DNA from: CAIWHR01 sp963724975
GTDB taxonomy: Bacteria > Pseudomonadota > Gammaproteobacteria > Burkholderiales > Casimicrobiaceae
Length of the DNA stretch: 64,000 nucleotides
Reading direction: 5' to 3'
NCBI GenBank assembly: GCA_963724975.1
Contig: CAVRXB010000004.1
Location: forward strand, 56,621 to 120,620
A program made the position numbers and the translations under genes. Every line of letters starts with the position of its first letter. Position 1 is the stretch's first letter. This document shows positions 17,467 through 25,775 of this stretch, piece after piece. Below the pieces are notes generated by a model, which had not been told where the DNA came from, searched no databases, and saw nothing but the letters and a program-made list of their open reading frames with translations.

Positions 17467-17919
17467 ATTCATCGTCGGCGACGGCCCGTGTCAAGCTGCG
17501 CCATATCGTGATCGCCGTCAACGCCGGAAGCACTGGGACACGGTTCGACGCCGCTTCGCTACAGCGGTAGCCAGGTTCGCGCTCGGCAGTAAGTCACCGC
17601 AACCGCGCGAGCGCCGAAATGGACTAGGATCCTGCTCGCGGGTAACGACTCAGTCGCGATTTGCCGTCGAAGTTGACCGCAGCTGGCCGCCTAAATAGAT
17701 TGACAACGCCGAATGCTCCTGCGCCCTTGACGCTAGCGCCAAGAAGGGTATCCGACATATTCGACGCTACCCCGAAAAACATGGGCTGGGTCGGGCGATC
17801 TTTGGCATAGTAATGGGCTCGCTTGTCGTAATCGTACTTGTAGTTCTGTTGTTGCCTCGAGCGATGCGATGAGACACGACGACCAGAAGCACTTGCCGAC
17901 GGACACGAAGGCGCCAACC
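17467..17919. other. Intergenic, one ambiguous minus-strand frame
   Basis: No secure gene. A minus-strand frame (17624-17917) has a protein-like stretch (RPTQPMFFGVASNMSDTLLG) but no recognisable family and no ribosome site; it may be another decayed piece. Confidence 0.35.
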
Positions 17920-18903
17920 ATGGATCGGCGGATATTTATCAGTAGCATTGGCTGTGGCGCCGTCGTCGTAGCGCTTGCAGCGACTGCGCAGGTGCCGCCA
18001 AACCCCAACCGTCCCCGGCGTATCGGCTGGTTGCAGGGCGGGGGACCCGACCTTCCCGAGGAGGAGCGGCGGGTGGATGACGCCCTGGCGGAAGTTGGTT
18101 GGATCGTCGGACGAAACGTCCTTATCGATCGGCGCTATGTCGGGTTCGAGGATCTTCCACGCACGGCCCGGGATTTCGTCGACTCCAAAGTAGACCTCAT
18201 CATCGCGAATGGAACACCCGCCACGCTAGCCGCCAAGAACGCCACGGGCAGCATCCCTATATTGATGTGGGCTGCTGCAGATCCAGTCGCTGCAGGTTTG
18301 GTAGCAAGCCTAGCTCGGCCCGGCGGCAACGTAACGGGGTTTTCCCAGCTCTCGCCACAACTGAACGTCAAACGTCTGTCACTGCTCCGCGACCTCGTTC
18401 CTGGTATTCGACGCGTCGGGGAGTTTTACTATTCCCTCAATCCGGCTTTTCGTATCATCCGCAAGCACCTGGAGGAAGCGTATCAATCCGCGGGCATGGA
18501 AGCGATTTTTGTCGATACCGCCGGCATCGATAAGTTCGACGATGTGCTCGCGGAATTCGTACAACGGCGCGCACAAGCGCTTAACATCCGTACCGACGCC
18601 TTATACGGAAGTTGGATTCCGCAGATGTTTGGCGCCGCAGCGAGGGCCTCGCTGCCGACGGTTGTCGATGACTACGGCCTTGTGGAGGCGGGTGCATTGC
18701 TGTCTTACGAAGTCGACCCAAGTGAACTTCTGCGCGGGCAAGCGGTGCTGTTCAATAAACTTCTGCGAGGTGCGAAGCCCGCCGATCTTCCTGTCGAACA
18801 ACCGACGAAGTTCAGCCTGGGAATCAATCTGCAGACTGCCAAAGCACTTGGAATCATCATTCCGCGTACGCTGCTGCTGAGCGCGGACAAACTGATCCAG
18901 TGA
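17920..18903 (+). CDS. ABC transporter substrate-binding protein (PF04392-type)
   Basis: About 327 residues. The N-terminus MDRRIFISSIGCGAVVVALA is a signal sequence with an RR pair. The mature part RIGWLQGGGPDLPEEERRVD, LIIANGTPATLAAKNATGSIP, SLARPGGNVTGFSQL and the C-terminal LGINLQTAKALGIIIPRTLLL are the hallmarks of the 'ABC_sub_bind' family, often tryptophan- or purine-like-ligand binding. The ORF starts at 17869; 17920 is preferred because the signal sequence begins there. It stands alone between the two copies of the hydrolase 3' end, on the opposite strand. No permease genes are adjacent. Confidence 0.85.
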   Translation: MDRRIFISSIGCGAVVVALAATAQVPPNPNRPRRIGWLQGGGPDLPEEERRVDDALAEVGWIVGRNVLIDRRYVGFEDLPRTARDFVDSKVDLIIANGTPATLAAKNATGSIPILMWAAADPVAAGLVASLARPGGNVTGFSQLSPQLNVKRLSLLRDLVPGIRRVGEFYYSLNPAFRIIRKHLEEAYQSAGMEAIFVDTAGIDKFDDVLAEFVQRRAQALNIRTDALYGSWIPQMFGAAARASLPTVVDDYGLVEAGALLSYEVDPSELLRGQAVLFNKLLRGAKPADLPVEQPTKFSLGINLQTAKALGIIIPRTLLLSADKLIQ

Positions 18904-18951
18904 CCTGCACGACGATCTTTAGCATCACAGCGTCTGCTGAACTTGCGGCCG

Positions 18952-19845
18952 TCAGAGCCCATGCTCCGCGAGAAACGAATCGACCGGCGCGGTCCAGAGC
19001 CGCCCGCCGCGTGCGAGCAGTTGGTGACCATCGCCATTCGGCACCGGGTCGGTCATGACAAATTGCGTGACGTCGGCGCTCTCGCTGAAGGCGCGATACC
19101 AAGCGACCGGCCACTGCGAACCCCAGTAGAGATCGTTCTTGGCATAGAGCCACAGCCCGGGGACGCGGTTGGTGCGGCCGAGGGCGCGCATCAGCGACTC
19201 CATCGCATCGGAGTCGCAGCTGTGCTCCGGAGCGCGCGTGCCGTTGCCGCCGGTGCCGCCCGAGAAGTTGATGTACGCGACGACGCCGGACGGATTCGTC
19301 GCTGCGGTCGCGATCGACGCGAGCCCGCCCATCGACGCACCCGCCAGCACGATGCGATTCCGATCGGCCCACGGCTGATCGCGCACCCACTCGAGCGTTA
19401 CCAGCACCGCCGATGCGGCGGCCGCTGCTGCGTGATCGAAGGTGGGATGGCCCCAGCAGTTGCCGAATATGTCGAGTGAGACGCCCGAATCCTCGCGATC
19501 GGCGCCGCCCGTCTCGCCATACCCAGGGCGGATCGGCGTAACGACCGCAAACCCCTTACTGAGCCAGTAGCGCACATGACTGCGGATGTCGGGAATGCCG
19601 CTAAGCGAGCGTTCGGAAGCCGTGCCGGAGCGTCCGTGCGAATAAATCAGCACCGGAAACGGCCCATCGCCATTCGGAAGGAATACGCCGGTCAACATCG
19701 ACGATACGCCGGGAACATCGACTGCAATGCGGACGGGTTCGGCCCGAACCTCGAGCGCGGCAGCTCTGGTGGCCGCAACGACCACCAGCACTGCGAGGAC
19801 GCAGTGCGCGAGATTCGCCGCTGCTCGGCGGAAAGGCGAGCTCAT
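18952..19845 (-). CDS. Exported dienelactone-hydrolase-like alpha/beta hydrolase
   Basis: 297 residues with a signal peptide (CVLAVLVVVAATRAAALEV). Features are FPVLIYSHGRSGTASERS (oxyanion region), VVTPIRPGYGETGG, and the Ser-nucleophile elbow LAGASMGGLASIA. The catalytic His is probably in PNGDGHQLLARGG. The Cys pair (NCWGH and HSCDSD) could form a disulfide in the periplasm. Its last 20 codons are duplicated at 17405-17466. The substrate is unknown; family members act on short esters and lactones. Confidence 0.8.
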   Translation of the reverse strand: MSSPFRRAAANLAHCVLAVLVVVAATRAAALEVRAEPVRIAVDVPGVSSMLTGVFLPNGDGPFPVLIYSHGRSGTASERSLSGIPDIRSHVRYWLSKGFAVVTPIRPGYGETGGADREDSGVSLDIFGNCWGHPTFDHAAAAAASAVLVTLEWVRDQPWADRNRIVLAGASMGGLASIATAATNPSGVVAYINFSGGTGGNGTRAPEHSCDSDAMESLMRALGRTNRVPGLWLYAKNDLYWGSQWPVAWYRAFSESADVTQFVMTDPVPNGDGHQLLARGGRLWTAPVDSFLAEHGL

Positions 19846-19876
19846 CGTGTGACAAGCAAAGGGGTCGATAGTACGC

Positions 19877-19899
19877 CAACGTACACTTAGAGCAAGGCG
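19877..19899 (+). repeat. 23-bp dispersed repeat, copy 2
   Basis: Second copy of the motif at 13385-13407 (21 of 23 bases identical, same orientation). It lies just upstream of the hydrolase start at 19845. Confidence 0.5.
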
Positions 19900-19981
19900 T
19901 ATCGACGGCGAATGCGGGCGGGCGATGACGCTGGAAACAACAAGCCCGCCGAGGCGGGGCCGACCGGGCGCGCGGAGTGGG

Positions 19982-20716
19982 CTACTGCTTGCGGCGCGAG
20001 AAAGCTAGGCCGGCAAGGCCGATCCCGAGCAGGGCGAGCGTGGCGGGTTCGTGGACGGCCCCGATCGCAGCGATTCTGAAATCATCGACACCCGGTTCAG
20101 AGAAAGACCCGCAGGTGTCGCAACTGTGGAACTGAAAGGTCAACGTCGTTGCATCAGCGACGAACGTAAACGTTTCAGTCTGCCAGGTGAACCAAAAGTC
20201 GTCGTCGCCCGGAAACGGTACCGAGGAGAAGTTTTGGCTGAGCGTTCCGGCGCCCACGATACTCGCAGTGACCCAGTGGACTTCCGAAAATTCGGACGAT
20301 TGCAGCCAACTGAGCTCGTAAGTCTTGCCGACTGTGAAACCCCCAATGGTTTGAGCGAGAATCGAACCACCGCCAGGTTCGTCTCTGGGGCCGCCGAGCG
20401 TTCCGAACTGGCAGCCCTGGTTATTGTTACCAAACGGCCCCCCACAGCTTTGATTCAGATTCAGCGCGGGAAAGAACCCGCCTGATCCGGTCGTGACGGT
20501 CCAGCCTGGCGTGTTGACCGCGTTCATCGGGTCCCAGCCCGACGACACCCCGGCTTCGAGGTCACCGTTGACAAAAGCTGGCGTCGAGTGGGCCGGAGAC
20601 GCTGCAAAGGCGAGACTTGCGATCATTCCAGCCAGGACCGCAAGACGCCGAATGGGTGTCGAGTGCAAGAGCGTTACGATGCGCACGTTGTCTGCTTGTT
20701 CTTTCGAGCAACTCAT
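19982..20716 (-). CDS. PEP-CTERM sorted exported protein
   Basis: 244 residues: a signal peptide (LAVLAGMIASLAFAASPAHS), a beta-rich domain with several Cys residues that looks like a carbohydrate-binding or 'choice-of-anchor' module (FVNGDLEAGVSSGWDP, ETFTFVADATTLTFQFHS), and a C-terminal PEP-CTERM tail: EPATLALLGIGLAGLAFSRR. Such tails are recognised by exosortase in the inner membrane and the proteins go to the cell surface or exopolysaccharide matrix (established for the family). No exosortase gene is in the window. Confidence 0.88.
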   Translation of the reverse strand: MSCSKEQADNVRIVTLLHSTPIRRLAVLAGMIASLAFAASPAHSTPAFVNGDLEAGVSSGWDPMNAVNTPGWTVTTGSGGFFPALNLNQSCGGPFGNNNQGCQFGTLGGPRDEPGGGSILAQTIGGFTVGKTYELSWLQSSEFSEVHWVTASIVGAGTLSQNFSSVPFPGDDDFWFTWQTETFTFVADATTLTFQFHSCDTCGSFSEPGVDDFRIAAIGAVHEPATLALLGIGLAGLAFSRRKQ

Positions 20717-20928
20717 GATTGGCTCGTCCCCAAGTTCGACTTGTTGGAACGGCTTGCACCAGCGTGCACGAACGGAGCATTAAACATGCCGGCAGAAATG
20801 CGTCACAAAAAGTCGCGCATTTCATTGAGTTAGAGATACCTTGATAGCAGATTTAGATGCGTCGGGCCTAAGGACTGTAAACACCACCGACATCGAACCT
20901 AAGTCATCAAGCGAGGATCGATGGCAAA

Positions 20929-22083
20929 ATGCATTGCGGCTGGTTTCGATGGCGAGCGAGGGTGAAATTGCACACGGCGGTATGGCATAGCCTTGCCCGC
21001 GTTCTGACGATCGCGTCGCTCTTTGTCGCGGGCGCGCCGGCGACGCTTGCGCAAGCACCCGCAGCGCAATCGCCCGCAGCGAAGGCACCCGCAGCGAAGG
21101 CACCCGCCGCGAAATCTGCCAGTCGGCTTCCCGCGCCCGCGCCGCTAGCGCAGGCGTTGACGCCCGGCCGCGCCCCACCCCCCGGTGCGTCGCCCCTCGG
21201 GCCGGTGACGGTCGGTGTCTACCTCTACTCGGTCCAGGAGCTCGACTTCTCGAAGCTCACATTCCATCCGGCGTTCGAAGTCTGGTTTCGCTGGCGCGGG
21301 GATGCCTTCGACCCTCTTGCGAACCTCCACATCGTCGACGCCCGCTCGATGACCGTGACGCTCGAGGACCGTCGAAAGCTTGCCAACGACGAGAACTATG
21401 CCGTCGCGCGCGTCGACGCGGTGATCAACGCGAGGTTCGACGTCGGCGCGTTTCCGTTCGACCGCCACTGGTTGCAAATCGCGATCGAATCGCCGTACGA
21501 GGACGACTACCTCGTCTACGACGTGGATCGCGGCGCGAGCATGCTCGATCCCGAAGTGTTCTCGCCGGCGTGGCGATTGTCCAACTTCCAGTTGCGCGAG
21601 TACCGCAAGAAGTATCCGACGTCGTTCGGCCTCCCCGAGCGCACCGACGAGCGCTACTCAACAATCGTCGCCGAAGTCGTCGCCGAGCGGATTGGCTGGC
21701 GCGTCGCTGTCGACTACTTCATTGGCTTCATGGTCTGCGTCCTCTTGTGCCTGTTCGGCTATTTCGTTCCGGCCAACACGCTCCAGGTGCGCATGACGCT
21801 CGCGACATCGGCAACGTTCGCCGCGGTCGGCAACAAGTACATCGTCAATTCGCTTACCGAGACAAGCGTGACGGCGCCCCTCGTCAACGTCGCCGTGGTC
21901 ACATCCTTTGCGATGCTGCTGATCTACATCAGCGTGTCGATTCTCTGTGCGCGGCTGATCGAAACCGGTCAGCGGAGCCACGCCGCGCGGCTCAACCGCA
22001 CGGCCGGCATCGGATCGGCGGTTGGATATGGAGTGCTGATGGCGTTCGTCTTCTGGCGCGCGCTGACCGCACTTCCGACGTGA
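20929..22083 (+). CDS. Prokaryotic pentameric ligand-gated ion channel homologue (Cys-loop superfamily)
   Basis: 384 residues. An N-terminal signal sequence and an Ala/Pro/Lys repeat linker (APAAKAPAAKAPAAK) precede a beta-sandwich extracellular domain: VTVGVYLYSVQELDFSKLTF, FEVWFRWRGDAF, and the loop FDVGAFPFDRHWLQIAIES with the conserved FPFD. Four membrane helices follow in the last ~125 residues: VDYFIGFMVCVLLCLFGYF (M1), MTLATSATFAAVGNKYIVNS (M2), VNVAVVTSFAMLLIYISVSI (M3) and GYGVLMAFVFWRALT (M4). The layout matches GLIC/ELIC-type channels. The pore helix lacks the usual 9' Leu ring pattern, so gating properties are uncertain. Confidence 0.8.
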   Translation: MHCGWFRWRARVKLHTAVWHSLARVLTIASLFVAGAPATLAQAPAAQSPAAKAPAAKAPAAKSASRLPAPAPLAQALTPGRAPPPGASPLGPVTVGVYLYSVQELDFSKLTFHPAFEVWFRWRGDAFDPLANLHIVDARSMTVTLEDRRKLANDENYAVARVDAVINARFDVGAFPFDRHWLQIAIESPYEDDYLVYDVDRGASMLDPEVFSPAWRLSNFQLREYRKKYPTSFGLPERTDERYSTIVAEVVAERIGWRVAVDYFIGFMVCVLLCLFGYFVPANTLQVRMTLATSATFAAVGNKYIVNSLTETSVTAPLVNVAVVTSFAMLLIYISVSILCARLIETGQRSHAARLNRTAGIGSAVGYGVLMAFVFWRALTALPT

Positions 22084-22132
22084 TGCGACCGCCGCTTGCG
22101 CTCGCCATGATTCTCCAAATGGGAGACTCTCG

Positions 22133-22432
22133 ATGACAACGCAATTATCCGGCGATCTCAAGCGCGAACTGATGATTGGCGGGCACGCCTACACCGTCAC
22201 GCTTTCCCCAATCGGATTCACGCTTGCGATGAAGGGGCGGAGGAAGGGACTGGAGCTGAAGTGGATCGACCTTGTGAGCGGCGAGGCCGCACTTGCTACG
22301 GCTCTGAACGCATCGCTGACGGCGAACATTGTGCCGAAAGCAGACAAATCGCTCGCCAAGCACAAGGCGAAGACCGAGATCGCCAAATCAGCGGCACCGA
22401 AAGCAACGACTCGGCGAACGTCGTCCCGGTGA
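22133..22432 (+). CDS. Small basic hypothetical protein
   Basis: 99 residues with a GGGAGA ribosome site. The first half is a compact beta-type segment (IGGHAYTVTLSPIGFTLAMK, GRRKGLELKWIDLVSGE); the tail is Lys/Ala/Arg-rich (KAKTEIAKSAAPKATTRRTS), as seen in nucleic-acid-binding proteins. No family recognised. It lies 49 nt after the channel homologue on the same strand. Confidence 0.6.
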   Translation: MTTQLSGDLKRELMIGGHAYTVTLSPIGFTLAMKGRRKGLELKWIDLVSGEAALATALNASLTANIVPKADKSLAKHKAKTEIAKSAAPKATTRRTSSR

Positions 22433-22737
22433 GGTTCAATTCGGCATGGTAGGGCAGCGAGAAGAGAAGGGCGCATGCCTGAGCGTGTGAGACGCGACAC
22501 GGCCAGTTTCCGGGGGCCCACGCGGGCCTGTCCAAAGAATTCCAGTGTTGTGACCTGTTTCTAGCGCCGACACTTGGGAGTGAACGGATTCGTCACCGGC
22601 ATTCGTACGTCACCGCACTGATTTCATGCAATTTGCGACCGCATCGTATATTCGAGGTCATTCCAATCACCGTTGGCCCACGGGAGCTGTCCTCAACGCC
22701 ACGAACGTTGGATTCAGCAAACGCCGCCAGGGCACCG

Positions 22738-23466
22738 ATGGCATCGCTCGCCCGCATCGTGAAGGTTGCGAATCAATTGCTGAACTCGATCGCGGTTCGC
22801 GAACGCGAGCAAATTCTCGCCGAGTGCACGACGATTCCGCTGCCGCTTGGCTGCGTGCTGTACGAGGCGAACCACGCAATGCGATATGCCTATTTCCCGA
22901 CGTCCGGTTTCGTCTCTCTCATCTCCCAGGACGGAACGAACCAGGGTCTGGAAGTGAGCCTCGTCGGCGCGGAAGGCATGGTGGGCAGCACGCTCGCGTT
23001 GGGTGTCCGTTCGTCGCCGCTGAAAGCCTTGATCCAGGGAGAAGGGTCCGCCCTTCGAATGCGAGCCGACCATTTTGCCGCTGCCCTGAACGAGAGTGTT
23101 CAGTTGAGGCGAGTGATCGGCGCGTATCTTTTCGTGCAATACGCGCAGGTCGCGCAGACCGCGACATGCGGCACATTCCACGGTTTGGATGCGCGACTGG
23201 CGCGATGGACACTGTTGACCCAGGATCGGGCCGGCGTGAGCCGTTTCCGCCTAACCCACGAACTCGTCGCTCAAATGCTCGGCGTCCGACGCGCTGGGGT
23301 CACGATGGCGGCGCGGATGCTTCAGAAACGGCGTCTCATCGTGTATCGCCGCGGGATGGTCGAGGTGTTGAACCGCCCGGGACTCGAGGCGCTTGCCTGC
23401 CCCTGCTACAAGCACCATAACGATCTATACGCCATGCATATTGCGGCGACCGGAAAACGGGGCTGA
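22738..23466 (+). CDS. Crp/Fnr-family transcriptional regulator
   Basis: 242 residues from the ATG at 22738; an extension to a TTG at 22633 is less likely. An N-terminal cyclic-nucleotide-binding-like beta roll (MRYAYFPTSGFVSLISQ, LEVSLVGAEGMVGSTLALGV) is followed by the dimer helix and a C-terminal winged helix (FRLTHELVAQMLGVRRAGVT, MLQKRRLIVYRRGMVEVLN). The 'GAEGMVG' sensor loop without the cAMP-contact RxS motif places it among Crp-like proteins of unknown effector. The four-Cys Fnr cluster is absent. Confidence 0.85.
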   Translation: MASLARIVKVANQLLNSIAVREREQILAECTTIPLPLGCVLYEANHAMRYAYFPTSGFVSLISQDGTNQGLEVSLVGAEGMVGSTLALGVRSSPLKALIQGEGSALRMRADHFAAALNESVQLRRVIGAYLFVQYAQVAQTATCGTFHGLDARLARWTLLTQDRAGVSRFRLTHELVAQMLGVRRAGVTMAARMLQKRRLIVYRRGMVEVLNRPGLEALACPCYKHHNDLYAMHIAATGKRG

Positions 23467-23500
23467 GACACCGCGCTTTCGGGTTGCTTCGGCGGCGGTG

Positions 23501-23620
23501 CTAATCGTTGCTGAAATCGCTTCGTTCGCTCTTGGTCCCGAGCGAACGGATCAACACGCCAGCAACTACAACGAACACCAGACCGCCGGCCAGGATCAGC
23601 ACCCATTCGATTATGCCCAC
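23501..23620 (-). CDS. 39-residue single-pass membrane peptide
   Basis: A short frame with a GTG start at 23620 and GAGG 8 nt upstream. The translation is one membrane helix (WVLILAGGLVFVVVAGVLIR) with a short charged C-terminus (SLGTKSERSDFSND). The start and ribosome site, the clean helix and the isolated position between genes make it a plausible small membrane protein. No family recognised. Confidence 0.45.
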   Translation of the reverse strand: MGIIEWVLILAGGLVFVVVAGVLIRSLGTKSERSDFSND

Positions 23621-23879
23621 GCTATACCTCGCTTTCGTGCCCCGCGCTCAGGGTCCTGCATGCTTCGCGGGGCCTTGGGCATCCTGTCTGTGTTCGATAC
23701 CGTACAAATCCTTTTGCGCCCAATGACGCGCGGCGTATGTAGGACGGACGCTCCTTTGATGTAATCCCGGCCCTGCTGCTACCAAAGAGGTTGCAAACCG
23801 GCAACAATCGGCGTTGCGCAAGCGCCCAAATCCCGGAACTCATGCGCCAGTCTTTGCCGGAGCATGACATTAGCATCGA

Positions 23880-24506
23880 CTAGCGTCGTCGATCCTCCCA
23901 ACGCTCTGCTTGCATCAGCTGCCGCCGACCCTGAAGTCGACGTGCCGCGCGATAGCGATACGCAAGAGTCGCCGCCTGCCGATGGATCATCGTGCGCGCG
24001 CGTCGATAGGGCGCTTGTGCGTCGAGCCAGGCATGGAGGGACGCCCGTGCGCGCAGAAAACCGTCTCTCGCAATACGTATCCACGCGAAACGTACGATCG
24101 CCGGTTCCGTCAGCTGGTAGAGGCGCGCAAGCACCGCCGTGGCGGCGAGCTTTGCTCCCACAAACGCAGCACCGCCCAGCGCAAAGTCCCCTCGCGCGAG
24201 TGCAACGAGCGCAAGCAGCTTGAACGGATAAATCACGAGCACCGGCACAACGAACAAAGCGAGCGCTTGAGTTGGCGGGCGGCGGCGAATCCAGTCCCCG
24301 ACCGCCGTCAGATGCGTGATGACGGCGAGCCGCGTCATTGCCCGCGTGCTTCGGGCCCAGAACCATTCCTCGAACAGCAGCACCGCGGCGGCGATCCACA
24401 ACAGCACCGTCGTCAGCCCGTGCGATCTCGCTGGCGAGCTTGCGAGCGCGCCAGGCGCGCGCCGGTGGCGAACGTGCAAGTGTCGGGAATAGTGGCGGCC
24501 GGCCAT
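23880..24506 (-). CDS. Hypothetical polytopic membrane protein
   Basis: Up to 208 residues. Two or three hydrophobic segments are clear: TTVLLWIAAAVLLFEEWFWA, LALFVVPVLVIYPFKLLALV and ALGGAAFVGAKLAATAVLAR. The C-terminal ~70 residues are basic and soluble (YRRARTMIHRQAATLAYRYR). The first ~30 residues of the frame look non-coding, so the true start is probably just before TTVLLW, at a position I cannot fix. Similar proteins of unknown function occur in Burkholderiales. Confidence 0.6.
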   Translation of the reverse strand: MAGRHYSRHLHVRHRRAPGALASSPARSHGLTTVLLWIAAAVLLFEEWFWARSTRAMTRLAVITHLTAVGDWIRRRPPTQALALFVVPVLVIYPFKLLALVALARGDFALGGAAFVGAKLAATAVLARLYQLTEPAIVRFAWIRIARDGFLRARASLHAWLDAQAPYRRARTMIHRQAATLAYRYRAARRLQGRRQLMQAERWEDRRR

Positions 24507-24675
24507 CAGATGCCCCGGGTGAACAGTTAGATCAAATCCTCAATGAGAAATGCACGGTGTCGGTGTCAGTCTGATAAAGGTGTCGACCGTTTGCTCTAAC
24601 GCCCAAAGTGCAAACGCGGAGCGCAGCGAATACTGTATTTTGGAGAAGATGCAGTAGCGTCCGCACGGAGGGCCG

Positions 24676-25758
24676 ATGGATACGATTGCAGCGACGAAAG
24701 AATACGAACGCTGGCTGTCCCAATTTTTCGTGCCCGTTGCGCGCGATCTGCATCGCAAGCACGAGCAGATGCGCGAAGACAGCTTCACCTTTCTGCGTGC
24801 CACGTTCTACCGCTGGGCGCAACACTGGCAACGGCTGCCATCGGCGATCCGCCGTGCACCCGATGTGCTCGGTGTTGGCGATGCGCACGTAGAGAACTTC
24901 GGAACCTGGCGCGATGGCGAGGGACGCCTGGTCTGGGGCGTCAACGATTTCGACGAGGCCGCAACGATTCCGTATACGAACGATCTCGCGCGCCTCGCGA
25001 CCAGCGCGTGGCTCGCCCTTTTGGAAGGCAAGCTCACGCTGTCCGCCGACCGAATATGCCCGGCGATCCTTTTGGGCTACGAGGACGCGCTACGCCGCGG
25101 CGGACGCGCCATCGTTCTGGATTCCGGCCCGCGCTGGTTGCGGAAACTGGTGCAGAGCGAGTCGCGCGCCGACGAGGCGTACTGGGAAAAGTTGCTGGCG
25201 GAGCCCGCCTGGCGCGGCGCGATCCCGCGACGCGCACGAACCTTGCTCGCAGCGGTCGAGCCGCCCGCTCGCCGTTTGCGCTATATCCATCGAGTCTCCG
25301 GTGTAGGAAGCCTCGGCCGCCCTCGTTTCGCGGCGCTCTATGTGTCGACGGGCGGTTTTGCGGCGCGCGAAGTGAAAGCGCGGGCGCCGTCCGCCTGGCA
25401 GTGGGCGCAGGATGATTCCCGGGCTTGGGACCAGGACGCGCTGCCCCGTATCTGGCGCCGCGCGATCCGCAGTCATGATCCTTATTTGCATGCGTCCAAG
25501 CGCTGGATCAGCCGCCGTCTCGCCGCGGACTGCTCGCGAATCGATCTCGACGCCATCCCGATGCGCCGCCGAGAAGCGAATGTATTGACGGCCATGGGGT
25601 GGGAACTCGCAAACATTCACCTTGGCTCCGCCACCGCGCGCTGCCTCCGAGAGCACCTCGATACCCTCGGCGCGAACTGGCTGTCGGATGCGGCGACGCA
25701 GATGGCGGAGGCGACGCAGCGCGACTTCGCCGCATGGATTCAGAAAAAGGCAGGGTAA
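24676..25758 (+). CDS. DUF2252 family protein
   Basis: 360 residues. The family signatures are SFTFLRATFYRWAQHW, VLGVGDAHVENFGTW and VWGVNDFDEAATIPYTNDLA, which recall the catalytic loop and metal-binding motifs of aminoglycoside-phosphotransferase-like kinases. That similarity is an inference; the biochemical role is not known. GGAGGG precedes the ATG by 5 nt. Confidence 0.85.
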   Translation: MDTIAATKEYERWLSQFFVPVARDLHRKHEQMREDSFTFLRATFYRWAQHWQRLPSAIRRAPDVLGVGDAHVENFGTWRDGEGRLVWGVNDFDEAATIPYTNDLARLATSAWLALLEGKLTLSADRICPAILLGYEDALRRGGRAIVLDSGPRWLRKLVQSESRADEAYWEKLLAEPAWRGAIPRRARTLLAAVEPPARRLRYIHRVSGVGSLGRPRFAALYVSTGGFAAREVKARAPSAWQWAQDDSRAWDQDALPRIWRRAIRSHDPYLHASKRWISRRLAADCSRIDLDAIPMRRREANVLTAMGWELANIHLGSATARCLREHLDTLGANWLSDAATQMAEATQRDFAAWIQKKAG

Positions 25759-25775
25759 CGTAGGCCCGCGCGTGA

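Noticed and set aside
15142..17511. 789-codon plus-strand frame
   Set aside because: His/Arg/Asp-rich antisense shadow of two permeases and a binding protein.
17624..17917. 97-codon minus-strand frame
   Set aside because: Some protein-like residues but no start signal or family; kept only as a note on the intergenic region.
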